A DNA stretch of 64,000 bases from Cyanobium gracile PCC 6307. GTDB taxonomy: Bacteria > Cyanobacteriota > Cyanobacteriia > PCC-6307 > Cyanobiaceae. Position numbers and translations under genes: made by a program. Position 1 is the stretch's first letter; every line of letters begins with the position of its first letter. The stretch spans positions 868,001 through 932,000 of the forward strand of contig NC_019675.1 in NCBI RefSeq assembly GCF_000316515.1. Direction: 5' to 3'. This document shows, piece by piece, positions 52,454 through 61,175 of this stretch. The notes beneath the pieces were generated by a model that was not told where the DNA came from, ran no database searches, and worked only from the letters and a program-made list of their open reading frames with translations.

Positions 52454-53434
52454 GTGCGGTCCGCCCTGCTTCGCAACAGCCTGAGGCTTGGGGTGGCCGC
52501 CTTCCTCACCGCCGCACTGTCCCTCTGGTTCGAGCGGATCGCCTACGTCTGGTATCCGATGCTGGCCGTGGTCACGGTCATGGAGGACGGGGACGACCTC
52601 AGCCTCCAGGCCGCCCGGGTGCGGGTCTTCGGCACCATCACCGGAGGGCTGGTCACCTTCCTGGTCCACACCCTGCTGTCCGGGTGGCCGGGGGTGCTGG
52701 TGTCGCTGCTGCTGATGCTGCCCCTGCTGCGCTGGCTGGGCTGGCAGTCGGCCGCCGGGACCGCGACGCTGGTCAGCCTGATGTTCCTGATGATCCCCAG
52801 CCATGTGGCCCTGAACTGGGATTACGTCTTCAACCGCACCCTGGACACGGCCGTCGGCTGCGTCATCGCCATCGTGGTGGGGCTGCTGTTCTGGCCCCGG
52901 CGGGGACTCGACCGGATGCTGCGGCTGGAGGCCGGGCTGCGCCAGGGCTATGCCGCCCAGCTGGAGCAGTTGCGCAGCTGGCTCGAGGGTCGTGGCGAGC
53001 GGCCCCAGCCCCTGCCCCCGGCCAGGCTCAGCCACGACCTGGTGGCGATGGAGCAGCTGCTGGCCCAGGAGCGGCGCGGACCCCATGGCCAGCGGCTGCA
53101 ACGGCAGCGCTGGCCCCAGCGGCTGCTGCTGTGGGCCACGGTCCAGCACCACTGGGTGCAGTGGGAGCGGCTGCTGGGGGGCCTCCCCGACCGGCTGGGC
53201 CTGGACACGGAGGCGGCCGGGGAGCCGACCGGCGATCCCCTGCAGGCCGGCATGGCACGCATGGCGGCCCTGCTCCGGGGGGACACCCTGCCGGTGCTGG
53301 CCCCGGACCCCGGGCCCTGGCAGAGCCTGGCCCGGCACCGCTCCCTGCCGCTGCTGCCGCTGCTGGCCCTGGCCGAGGAGCAGCAGCCGCTGCTGGCCAG
53401 CCTGCGCACCCTCAGCCTGGTGGCCCGATGCTGA
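52454..53434 (+). CDS. FUSC-like membrane transport protein, part 1
   Basis: A protein of 326 residues from the GTG at 52454, which has a GAGG ribosome binding site eight bases upstream; an upstream ATG at 52373 is also open. The N-terminal half has about six membrane helices with WYPMLAVVTVMED and NWDYVFNRTLDTAVG, typical of FUSC/aromatic acid exporters. The second half is a soluble helical domain (LRQGYAAQLEQLRSWLEG). Whole AaeB-like transporters are about twice this length with two such parts; here two genes follow each other. The stop overlaps the next start by 7 bp. Confidence 0.8.
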   Translation: MRSALLRNSLRLGVAAFLTAALSLWFERIAYVWYPMLAVVTVMEDGDDLSLQAARVRVFGTITGGLVTFLVHTLLSGWPGVLVSLLLMLPLLRWLGWQSAAGTATLVSLMFLMIPSHVALNWDYVFNRTLDTAVGCVIAIVVGLLFWPRRGLDRMLRLEAGLRQGYAAQLEQLRSWLEGRGERPQPLPPARLSHDLVAMEQLLAQERRGPHGQRLQRQRWPQRLLLWATVQHHWVQWERLLGGLPDRLGLDTEAAGEPTGDPLQAGMARMAALLRGDTLPVLAPDPGPWQSLARHRSLPLLPLLALAEEQQPLLASLRTLSLVARC

Positions 53435-54510
53435 TCCGCCGCTCCGAGCTGCGCCTGGCCCTGACCGCGGGTCTGTTGAACGGCCTGGGCGCCCTGGCTC
53501 CGTTGGGTTACGGCTTCTACGCGCCGATGGCCGTGCTGGTCGTCTGCACCGGCACCTACGGGGGCTCCATCGGCCTGGGCCGCCAGCGCCTGCTGGGGTC
53601 GGTGGTGGGGGGGGTGGTGCTGGTGGTCACCTTCACCGGCCTCAGCCACCTGCCCCTGCCCCTGGGCCTGAGCCTGTCCCTGGTCGCGATGCGGCTGGTG
53701 GGGGCGGCGCTGGGGCTGGAGGTGGGGTACAAGGTGGGCAGCAACATCATCGTGATGGGCTGGCTGGTCCACGACGGTGAACTGGGGATCTGGGTCCCGG
53801 TGCGACTGTTCTGGACCGCGGCCGGCATCCTGGTGGCCCTGTTGTGCCTGCGGCTCTTCTGGCCCGACCTGGCGGTGGAGGGCAACCGGCAGCGGCTGCG
53901 CCGGTTCCTTTCCGATCTCGGCGGGGCCCTCGTCGTCCAGGCCGACCGCCTCGAGGTGCCGGCCGTCCCGGCGCCGCCGGGGGCCCTGGTCGCCGCCCGG
54001 CGGCGCGAGCTGGAAACGGCCCAGGGGCTGCGGCGCCAGCTGGTGGCCCTGCGCCAGGCCATGCCGGCGGTGGCCGATGAGCTCGGCAACAACCCCACCA
54101 GCCATGCCACGTTTCGGCTCTTCCAGCTCCTCAACGGCGCCGGCTCCCAGCTGGTCGGCGTGGTCGACGGGCTGCGGCTCCTCGAGCACACCCCGGCGGA
54201 TCGGGGCCCCCTGGAGGGACTGCACAGCGCCCAGGCCGATCTGCTGCGGGCCGTGGCCGGGCGACTGGAGCAATGGCGCCACTGCCTCGAGGTGCCCCAC
54301 CGTCACCGACCGGCACCCCCGGCCACCGCCATGACCCCCCCGGCCCGCTGGGGGAACCTGGAGCGCTCGCTGCACGATCCGGACCTGAATCGCTTCGATC
54401 TGACCCTGCTGCAGCGCAATGCCAGCCGGCTGATGCTCTGCGGCCAGGCCCTGCGCAGCGTCGAGCAGGCGGAGCACAGCTGGCGGGTCCTGGGGGAGGG
54501 CACCGGCTGA
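53428..54510 (+). CDS. FUSC-like membrane transport protein, part 2
   Basis: A 360-residue protein, again with several helices in the first 150 residues (LALTAGLLNGLGALAPLGYG, MAVLVVCTGTYGG, and LVAMRLVGAALGLEVGYKVG) and a long helical soluble part (about 160-360, RRFLSDLGGALVVQADRLE, then LRRQLVALRQAMP). It overlaps the preceding FUSC gene and probably forms a complex with it. Four bases separate its stop from the porin gene. Likely an inner-membrane exporter of organic anions in the cluster that includes the porin and TolC. Confidence 0.78.
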   Translation: MLIRRSELRLALTAGLLNGLGALAPLGYGFYAPMAVLVVCTGTYGGSIGLGRQRLLGSVVGGVVLVVTFTGLSHLPLPLGLSLSLVAMRLVGAALGLEVGYKVGSNIIVMGWLVHDGELGIWVPVRLFWTAAGILVALLCLRLFWPDLAVEGNRQRLRRFLSDLGGALVVQADRLEVPAVPAPPGALVAARRRELETAQGLRRQLVALRQAMPAVADELGNNPTSHATFRLFQLLNGAGSQLVGVVDGLRLLEHTPADRGPLEGLHSAQADLLRAVAGRLEQWRHCLEVPHRHRPAPPATAMTPPARWGNLERSLHDPDLNRFDLTLLQRNASRLMLCGQALRSVEQAEHSWRVLGEGTG

Positions 54511-54514
54511 CGCC

Positions 54515-55888
54515 ATGGCTGGAGCGCCCCCGTCCCCACCGCAGGTCTCCGGCCACCCCCCGGCGCTGGCGCTGGCGTTGCTGCTGCTGGCCGCCACCGG
54601 ATCCGGCAACGCCGAACCGCTCCCCGCCGGGCCCATGGCTGAACCAACGCCACCGCTGGTGCCACCGGTGGCGCCCCCACCGGAGCCGGCCCTGGTCCAG
54701 CTGGAGCCGGGTTGGGGCACCCTCCAGCAGACGCTGGGTCTGCCGGCCTGGGTGGATCTGGACCTGGAGATTCTGGCCGAACCGATGGTCAATCCCGTCG
54801 GCGGCCTGGTGAGGGAGGCGAGCTGGATCCAGCAGACCACCCTGGCCCTCACCCTGCGAGCCCCCGCCGGGGAGGCCGCTGGAGGGGAAGGGAAGCGATG
54901 GGCGATGCATCTGGCCGTCGCCGGCTACAACGGCGATCCCAGCTACGCCCAGCGGGTGGGGGCGGCGCTGCCCCTGCAGGAGGTGGCCAACCCGGTGGGG
55001 TTCTGGCTCACCCGCGCCAGCCTGGAGCGCCGCTCCGCCGACGGCCGCTGGAGCCTGGAGGCGGGGCTGGTGGGCATGGCCCCCGACCTGTTCAGCGCCC
55101 CGGTCGAAGGCTTCTACGTCCACGACGCCCTCAACGGGGCGCCGGTGCTGTTCACGATCCCGAACTTCCCCGTCTTTCCGGTGGCAGCGCCGGGGGCCCT
55201 GCTGGTGCTGCGGCCGACCCCGGCCACCACCCTGCGGTTGGCCAGCTTCAACCTGGCCGCCACCGACGAGGTCGCCAAGCTCCTGGGAACCGCCAGCGGC
55301 CTTCCCCCCGGCCGAGGCTGGACCCATCAGCTGCAGTGGAGCTATGCGGCCCCCTGGCTCAACCGCCGGCTGGGGGAGCCGATCGCCGCCTGCCGCGACG
55401 GTGGCGGCCTCAGCCCCCGGGGGCGGAGCTGCGGCCAGCCGGTATCGGTGGAACGGCAGCTGCCTGGCGGACTGCTGCAGCTGGCGGCCTATGCCGGGAC
55501 CGGACCGAACCGGGGCCTGTACGGCAGCGCCACCGTGCCCGTGTCCCTGCCGTGGGGCCTCGACCACCGGCTCTGGGCCGCCACCGCCGCGGGCTTCGAC
55601 ACCGCCGTCAATCCCACGCCCAGCTACATCGGCGGCGGTCTGGTGAGCCAGGGGGTGCTGCCCGGCCGTCCCCTCGATCTGCTGATCCTCGGCGTGGCCC
55701 GCACCGGCTTCAGTCCGATCAGCCAACCCGGTCTGAGCCACGAAGGGGTGGTGGAGCTGGGGTATCAGCTCCGCTTCAACCAATCCTTCAACCTGCAGCC
55801 CAGCCTCCAGTGGATCCTCAATCCGGGGGGGGCCGGCCGGGTGCCGGGCCTGTTCGCGGCGGGCGTGCAGCTGGGTTTCAGCTTCTAG
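54515..55888 (+). CDS. OprB-type carbohydrate porin
   Basis: A 457-residue outer-membrane protein with a signal peptide (about 1-34) and a Pro-rich linker. The barrel part has WIQQTTLALTL, FWLTRASLERRS, GFYVHDALNGAPV, and a family-like C-terminal end NQSFNLQPSLQWILNPGG with Phe as last residue (QLGFSF). OprB porins pass sugars or small anions. It lacks the SLH domain seen in the other porin at 21.8 kb, which suggests a different anchoring. It sits between the FUSC pair and TolC, in a tight operon. Confidence 0.82.
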   Translation: MAGAPPSPPQVSGHPPALALALLLLAATGSGNAEPLPAGPMAEPTPPLVPPVAPPPEPALVQLEPGWGTLQQTLGLPAWVDLDLEILAEPMVNPVGGLVREASWIQQTTLALTLRAPAGEAAGGEGKRWAMHLAVAGYNGDPSYAQRVGAALPLQEVANPVGFWLTRASLERRSADGRWSLEAGLVGMAPDLFSAPVEGFYVHDALNGAPVLFTIPNFPVFPVAAPGALLVLRPTPATTLRLASFNLAATDEVAKLLGTASGLPPGRGWTHQLQWSYAAPWLNRRLGEPIAACRDGGGLSPRGRSCGQPVSVERQLPGGLLQLAAYAGTGPNRGLYGSATVPVSLPWGLDHRLWAATAAGFDTAVNPTPSYIGGGLVSQGVLPGRPLDLLILGVARTGFSPISQPGLSHEGVVELGYQLRFNQSFNLQPSLQWILNPGGAGRVPGLFAAGVQLGFSF

Positions 55889-55903
55889 GAGCCGGAAGGG
55901 CCG

Positions 55904-57691
55904 ATGTCGAGCAAACTGGGCGCCGGATGGGGGGAACGGGAGGCCATGGGGGGCAGCGGAACGCGGCGGCCGCTGGCCAGGTGGATCCTCGCCGGGACGG
56001 TGCCCGGGATGGTGCTGAGTCTCGTCCTCGGACCGGGGCCCGTCGCAGGCCAGCCCCTGCCAGCGGCCAGTGCCGGCGACGTCCGGCGCCTCGAGCGCCG
56101 CTGGAATGAACTGGATCGCCAGATCCGTGCCCTCGAGGAGCTGCTCCCCGCCGAGGCGGCCCCCCACCAAGGGGTCGGATCCGCCAGGCCGTTCCTGCCG
56201 GAGGCGCTGCTGGGGCCTGCGGAAGACAGCGCGGTTCCCGGGCCACCGCAGGACAGGGCTCCCCTGCCGCCCCTGGCGCTGCCGGAGGCGGGCAACCTGC
56301 GCCCAGGCCAGCTTCAGGCCCTGAGCCTGGAGCAGTCGCTGGCGATCGGCTTCGCCAACAGTCCCGGCCTCCAGGCCCGCCGTGAAGCGGTGGCAGCGTC
56401 CCTCGCCGAGCTGCAGAGCCAGATGGGCACCTACTGGCCGCGGATCTCCGCCTATGCCAACGGCGGCACCGACCAGGCAAGCAGCAGCTTTTTCTCCCCC
56501 ACCGGCACCGGGACCCTTTTCCCCCCCGCCAACCCCTTCTTCATCCCCCCCGGCGGCCGAGGCTCGCTCAACACCAACACCAACGGGGTCGCCGGCGGCC
56601 TCGAGCTGCGCTACGCGCTGCTGGATTTCGCCCGCACGCCGAAGGCGCGGGCCGCCCTGGCGCGACTGCGCGGCAGCCGCCTCGACTACGCCGATGCCCT
56701 GCGGCGGCTGCAGCTGTCCCTGAGCGAGAGCTACTACCAGCTGCAGCGGGCCGACCAGCTGGTGCGCATCCGCGAGGCCATCGTGCGTAACGACCTGCTG
56801 ATCCTGCAGGACAGCCTGGACCTCAAGCAGGCCGGGCTGGTGCCCCGGCTCGACGTGCTGCGGCGGCAGGCGATCGAAGCGGACGGCCAGGAGCAGCTGA
56901 TCGCGGCCCTGGCGGAACGGGCGGTCGCCCGCCGCCGGCTGGCGGCCCTGCTCAACCTGCCGCCCCAGCTGACACCCACCGCCAGCGACCCGATCCGCCT
57001 GCAGCCGCGCTGGCCCCTCGACCTTGAGGCCAGCCTGCTGGCCTCCTTCCGGGACAACCCGGAACTGGAAGGCCTCCTGGCCACCCGGGAGGCGCTGCTG
57101 CGCCAGAAGGACGCGGTCGCCGCCGAACTGCTGCCGAAGCTGTCCCTGTTCGCCAGCGCCGGCGCCGGGGCCAGCAACGCCAACAACTGGAACGTACGGG
57201 TCGCCGACGGCGGCTGCTGCGGCGCCACGGTGCCCACCTCCCTCAACACCTACGGCACCGACTGGTCGGTGGGGCTGGCGGTGAGCTGGCTGCTCTTCGA
57301 TGCCGGCACCACCCGGGGCCAGGCCCGGGCCCTGGCCCGCCGCGGCGCCGCGGTGGCCCAGCAGTACGCCGCCCAGCGCAACGACATCCGGCTGCGGATC
57401 GAGCAGGCCTTCCTGGGCCACGAGGCCAGCCTGGCGCGGCTGGTGGCCGCCAGGCGGGGTGTGGCGGCGAGCCTGGAGGCCTTCCGGGACGCCCGCCTGC
57501 GCTACCAGGCAGGGCTGAGCAGCGAGCTGGATCTCTCCAACACCCAGGAACGGTTGATCGCCAGCCTGGTCGGGCGCCTGGAGGCCACCGTGAACGTAAA
57601 CATCACCTACGCCCAGCTGCTGCGCGAACTCCTGCCCATGCCGACGGACCCGGATGCTGCGGTTCCGGCACGCCTGCAATGGACCCCATGA
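55904..57691 (+). CDS. TolC family outer-membrane efflux protein
   Basis: A 595-residue protein. After a signal peptide (GTVPGMVLSLVLGPGPVAG) comes a coiled coil (about 60-80) and the TolC repeat: SLEQSLAIGFANSPGLQARRE, YYQLQRADQLVRIRE, then a second set with LLASFRDNPELEGL and ARLRYQAGLSS-like RYQAGLSSELDLSNTQ. These long helices form the periplasmic tunnel. It exports drugs or metabolites when combined with an inner-membrane transporter. A good ribosome binding site (GGAAGGG) supports the ATG at 55904. Its stop overlaps the ClC-like gene by 4 bp. Confidence 0.9.
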   Translation: MSSKLGAGWGEREAMGGSGTRRPLARWILAGTVPGMVLSLVLGPGPVAGQPLPAASAGDVRRLERRWNELDRQIRALEELLPAEAAPHQGVGSARPFLPEALLGPAEDSAVPGPPQDRAPLPPLALPEAGNLRPGQLQALSLEQSLAIGFANSPGLQARREAVAASLAELQSQMGTYWPRISAYANGGTDQASSSFFSPTGTGTLFPPANPFFIPPGGRGSLNTNTNGVAGGLELRYALLDFARTPKARAALARLRGSRLDYADALRRLQLSLSESYYQLQRADQLVRIREAIVRNDLLILQDSLDLKQAGLVPRLDVLRRQAIEADGQEQLIAALAERAVARRRLAALLNLPPQLTPTASDPIRLQPRWPLDLEASLLASFRDNPELEGLLATREALLRQKDAVAAELLPKLSLFASAGAGASNANNWNVRVADGGCCGATVPTSLNTYGTDWSVGLAVSWLLFDAGTTRGQARALARRGAAVAQQYAAQRNDIRLRIEQAFLGHEASLARLVAARRGVAASLEAFRDARLRYQAGLSSELDLSNTQERLIASLVGRLEATVNVNITYAQLLRELLPMPTDPDAAVPARLQWTP

Positions 57692-59094
57692 CGATTCCCC
57701 CCGAAGCGATCGATGCCGCCGATGCCCGGCGTGACGGAAGCCTGCGCCTGGGGCAGGTGGTGGTCCTGCTCCTGGCCGCAGTGCCGTTGCTGCTGTTGCT
57801 GCAGCCCTACCAGTGGCTCTCGGCCCTCGGCTTCCGCCTTCAGCAGGCCTGGCCCCTGGGCGGGGATGGGGGCATCCCAGGCGGCAGCCTGCTGCTGGTG
57901 TTCGCCGGCACGGCGCTGCTGACCCTGCTGGCGAACGGCCCCCTGAAAGGCGGCCGGGGCGGCGGACTGAACGGGGTGCTGGCCCTGCAGCTGGAGCGGG
58001 TGCGCCAGGGTCCGTCCCGCACGGCGGCGCTCGCCTCCCTGGATCTCAGGCGCCAGCTGGCCCGGCTGCCGCTGCTGCTGCTCACCCATGGCGCCAGCCT
58101 GACGGTGGGGCTGGAGTCCCCCTCCGCCTCCCTGGGGGCAAGCCTGCTGCTGGCGCTGCGGGAGAGGGTGGCCCCCCTGAGGCGTCTGCCGCTGCCGGTG
58201 CTGCTGGCGACCGGCGCCGCGGCGGGCCTGGGCATCGCCTTCAACTCCGTTCTGCTGGGGGTCACCTACGCCATCGAGGAGCTCTGCCGGCGGCGCTCGG
58301 CGGCTCTGATCAACGGCACGCTGCTGATCACGGGAGCGGGCGTCATGCTCGGGCTGGCCACCGGCCTCTGGGGCAGCACCCCGGACGCGGCCCCCGCCCA
58401 CCAGGCTGGTGCGTCCCTTCTGGTGGGGGGCGGCGTCCACCTGGTGGGCCCCGCTCTGCTGCTGACCCTGGCCGCCGGCTGGCTGGGGGGGATGTTCGCC
58501 GCCGGTACGGCCTGGATGGCCGGTCGCTGGGGCCGCTGGCTTGCGCGACCGGGCAAGGCGGGGGGATCGGCCTTGGCCAGGCCCCTGGCGGGGGCCCTGC
58601 TGGCCGCCCTGGTCATCAGCCTGGCGGCTGTCGCCAGCGGTGGCTGGAGCCTCAACGACGGCCAGCTGCTGATCCTGCGCATGGCCTACGGCGAGGATCC
58701 CCCGGGGCTGGAGATCCTTCCCTGGCGGATGGTGGCTTCGGTGCTGAGCATCGCCATCGGGGCCCCCGGAGGTGTGATGCACGACGCCATGTCACTGGGA
58801 GCGCTGCTGGCCGGTCCCCTGATCGCCGACCTGCCGCCCCTGGAACGGCAGCTGCTGGTATGGACCGGGGCGACGGCCCTGTTCAGCGGAGCCTGCCGCA
58901 CCCCTCTGTTCTGCGCGCTGTTCGTGATGCAGATCGCGGGAACCATGGCGCTGCTGCCCTGGTTGCTGTCGGTGGCCGCTCTGGCGGCACCGATCGGCCG
59001 CTGGGCATGGGCAGACACGTGGAACGAGGTGCAGCTGGAACGCTGGCTTGAGATTCACGAAGTCAGGCAGACAGAAGGGATGAAAGCAGGATGA
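57688..59094 (+). CDS. ClC-like chloride channel/transporter
   Basis: A 468-residue membrane protein with about ten helices. It keeps the ClC patterns GGSLLLVFAG at the early helices, and GLESPSASLGASLLLALRE in the place of the GREGP segment (the gating Glu is retained), and GIAFNSVLLGVTYAIEE and PLFCALFVMQIAG later. The first conserved GSGIP motif is not exact. The start may be 57688 or 57679; the first gives an ATGA overlap with TolC. It is the last gene of the cluster; it may balance charge during export or move anions itself. Divergent from usual ClC, so the ion is uncertain. Confidence 0.75.
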   Translation: MTIPPEAIDAADARRDGSLRLGQVVVLLLAAVPLLLLLQPYQWLSALGFRLQQAWPLGGDGGIPGGSLLLVFAGTALLTLLANGPLKGGRGGGLNGVLALQLERVRQGPSRTAALASLDLRRQLARLPLLLLTHGASLTVGLESPSASLGASLLLALRERVAPLRRLPLPVLLATGAAAGLGIAFNSVLLGVTYAIEELCRRRSAALINGTLLITGAGVMLGLATGLWGSTPDAAPAHQAGASLLVGGGVHLVGPALLLTLAAGWLGGMFAAGTAWMAGRWGRWLARPGKAGGSALARPLAGALLAALVISLAAVASGGWSLNDGQLLILRMAYGEDPPGLEILPWRMVASVLSIAIGAPGGVMHDAMSLGALLAGPLIADLPPLERQLLVWTGATALFSGACRTPLFCALFVMQIAGTMALLPWLLSVAALAAPIGRWAWADTWNEVQLERWLEIHEVRQTEGMKAG

Positions 59095-59296
59095 AGATGC
59101 CACCTCTGTCCTTCCCACGACAGGCACCGCCCCAGAAGTGACGGCCGGAAAAAAGACATGGGACGGGCAAGCAAGAAAACGCTAAAGTCGAAATGGAATC
59201 GCAGGTCTACGAACTGTTCCACCAACTGACCTACAAACAGCTCTCGCAACCTGATGCGTTTCCCCGTCGGCCGGCCATGTATCGAAGAGGGATTCA

Positions 59297-60349
59297 TTGA
59301 AACCGCCTGAGACCCCTGACGACGAACCGCTTCGCTTGGCCAAGCTTCGGTCCCTGGGCCTCCTCGACACAGGACAAAATTCCCGTTTCGATCGGCTCAC
59401 CAGGCTGGCCCAGAGAATCTTCAAGGTCCCGATCGCGATGGTCAGCCTCGTCGATGAGCATCGGCAGTGGTCGAAATCCTCCGCAGGTCTGAATGGTTCG
59501 GAAGCCTCCAGAAGCGTTTCCTTCTGTGGTCATGCCATTCTCGGCTCAGAGGTGTTCATCGTTCCTGACGCCTTGGAAGATGAACGCTTCCATGACAATC
59601 CTCTGGTTCTGGGAGAGCCCCATGTTCGCTTTTATGCCGGTTGTCCCTTGACGGTTGACCATCGAAAGATCGGCACCCTGTGCATCGTCGATCAGGCACC
59701 CCGAACCCTCGATGGGGAGCAGATCGAGATCCTGAGGGATCTGGCGAGCGTCGTTGAGCGGGAGGTGGCCTCCACCCTTCTGGCCACGAGGGACGAGCTC
59801 ACGGGTCTGGAGAACAGACGCGGATTCCTTGCCCTTGCCCAGCAGACCCTTCAGCTCTGCACCCGCCAGGCCATACCGGTTTCACTCCTCTATCTCGATC
59901 TGAACGATTTCCAGCGAATCAACCACCTCCACGGGCGCCAGGCTGGCGATGAGGTCCTGATCACCTTGGCTGACCTGATCACGGGTCTCTGCCGAGACTC
60001 CGATGTGGTGGCCCGACTCGGTGGGGATGCGTTCGTGGTCCTGCTGATCAACGCCACCCGGGAGCAGACAGACACCGTTGTCCATCGCATCGAGAAAGCC
60101 CTCGACCAAGACAAGAGACTGTCGAACATGGGATATGCCATCTCTTTCTCCTTTGGCATCACGGCCTACCAACCCGAACGGCACGAAACGATTGTCGAGC
60201 TGCTGGCCGATGGGGAGGCCCTGATGAAGGAGATCAAGCAGCTGCGATTCCTCCACCAGGAGGATGGCGAAACACCTGGGCCGGCAGCATCAGAGGCCGA
60301 CCGCGGCCGGGCAGGCGTCAACAGCGTGCTGCAGAAACGCAGCGGCTGA
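59297..60349 (+). CDS. GAF-GGDEF protein with degenerate active site
   Basis: A 350-residue protein. The N-terminal part is a GAF domain (about 25-160; FKVPIAMVSLVDEHRQW, CGHAILGSEVFIVPD, GCPLTVDHRKIGTLCIVD). The C-terminal part (about 165-320) is a GGDEF domain with DELTGLENRRGF, YLDLNDFQRIN and RLGGDAFVVLL. The signature reads GGDAF, not GGDEF, so a metal-binding Glu is lost and c-di-GMP synthesis may be weak or absent. The start is TTG at 59297; it overlaps a 35-codon ORF (59193-59300) with no clear family. GC content here is lower than in the flanking clusters. Confidence 0.88.
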   Translation: MKPPETPDDEPLRLAKLRSLGLLDTGQNSRFDRLTRLAQRIFKVPIAMVSLVDEHRQWSKSSAGLNGSEASRSVSFCGHAILGSEVFIVPDALEDERFHDNPLVLGEPHVRFYAGCPLTVDHRKIGTLCIVDQAPRTLDGEQIEILRDLASVVEREVASTLLATRDELTGLENRRGFLALAQQTLQLCTRQAIPVSLLYLDLNDFQRINHLHGRQAGDEVLITLADLITGLCRDSDVVARLGGDAFVVLLINATREQTDTVVHRIEKALDQDKRLSNMGYAISFSFGITAYQPERHETIVELLADGEALMKEIKQLRFLHQEDGETPGPAASEADRGRAGVNSVLQKRSG

Positions 60350-60863
60350 ACTGCCTCCCGGCGCAGGAATGGAGTCCGTGGCGATCGGTGGACCCGAAAT
60401 CAAGGGGCTTGAGGCGATCCTCTCTCGCCAGCGGTCTCCAGGATCCTCCTGTGGGCTGATCAAGCTCCTGGAGTTTCACCGGCTTGGCCAGATACGCAAT
60501 CACACCGTCAGCCAGGTGAGGGGGACCCCGGAATCCGGTCCAGCGTCCACCTCAGATCGACAGGCCTGTTCCGTCAATTTCATCGTTTCGATATGTCCTG
60601 ACTTTCTCGGTCCCGGAGGGAACATCAATCAGTCTGATGGGCTTGTCTTGAAGCTCACCAAAGTCCCGGGCCAGGTAGAGAGTTTCATAACCGGTCCAGA
60701 GGTTGGCGCCGATCCGCAGGGTCAGCGATGCTGGCCTGAAGCAACCGAACAGCGCCGCAATCATGGCTAGGGCGACCATACCGATCAGGAACCATCGCGG
60801 ACGGTACGGAATCCTCGGTGATCTCTGCCGCACCCTGGAACCTGTACCCATGGGAAGGATCAT
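60318..60863 (-). pseudogene. Remnant of a substrate-binding/receiver protein
   Basis: One minus-strand frame holds two unlike pieces. From 60863 a lipoprotein-like N-terminus (membrane helix WFLIGMVALAMIAALFGCF, then LRIGANLWTGYETLYLARD) matches the start of NMT1/SsuA-type substrate-binding proteins; it stops at TGA (60552-60554) after about 103 residues, where family members have 300. Straight after this stop, in the same frame, a receiver-domain end is readable (DGVIAYLAKPVKLQELD, with the conserved Lys-Pro), ending at 60318. The simplest reading is that a large sensor-type gene suffered an internal deletion. It overlaps the end of the GGDEF gene on the other strand. Confidence 0.6.
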
Positions 60864-60971
60864 CGGCCTCTGAGGAAACGACGATGGGGCGAGGGAACAA
60901 AACCTTGACCCCCGGCTTCTTCCATGGGCAGAAGCTCAACACATTCCAGCCAGAATTCTGCGGCAAAGCGA

Positions 60972-61163
60972 TCATTCAGGCCGTGAAGAATACCAGCGCT
61001 CGATCCTGTAGCCCAGGATCACCAGCAGCACCACCAGCCAGAACCACAGTTCCGGTGGGTTGGCATTGCACAACACCACCAGCAGCACCACCTCACTGAC
61101 CAGCCAGGGAAGCTCCTGGCGCAGCAGAGGATTGCGGATCTGCCACCAGCGACGATCAGCCAT
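60972..61163 (-). CDS. Small membrane protein
   Basis: A 63-residue protein with one long hydrophobic region (about 18-47, WLVSEVVLLVVLCNANPPELWFWLVVLLVILGYRIE as two helices with a Pro turn). A GTG at 61175, in frame, would add four residues and lie directly after the HlyD stop. It is the last gene in the psbP-FAD oxidoreductase-HlyD row. It may assist the HlyD transporter, but no family is recognised. Confidence 0.5.
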   Translation of the reverse strand: MADRRWWQIRNPLLRQELPWLVSEVVLLVVLCNANPPELWFWLVVLLVILGYRIERWYSSRPE

Positions 61164-61175
61164 GGTGATGCTCAC

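Noticed and set aside
54131..57679. 1182-codon minus-strand ORF opposite the porin and TolC genes
   Set aside because: Antisense of three coding regions with signal peptides and family motifs; no domain is seen in the minus frame.
59193..59300. 35-codon ORF overlapping the TTG start of the GGDEF gene
   Set aside because: No recognisable family and no strong ribosome binding site; the overlap may be chance.
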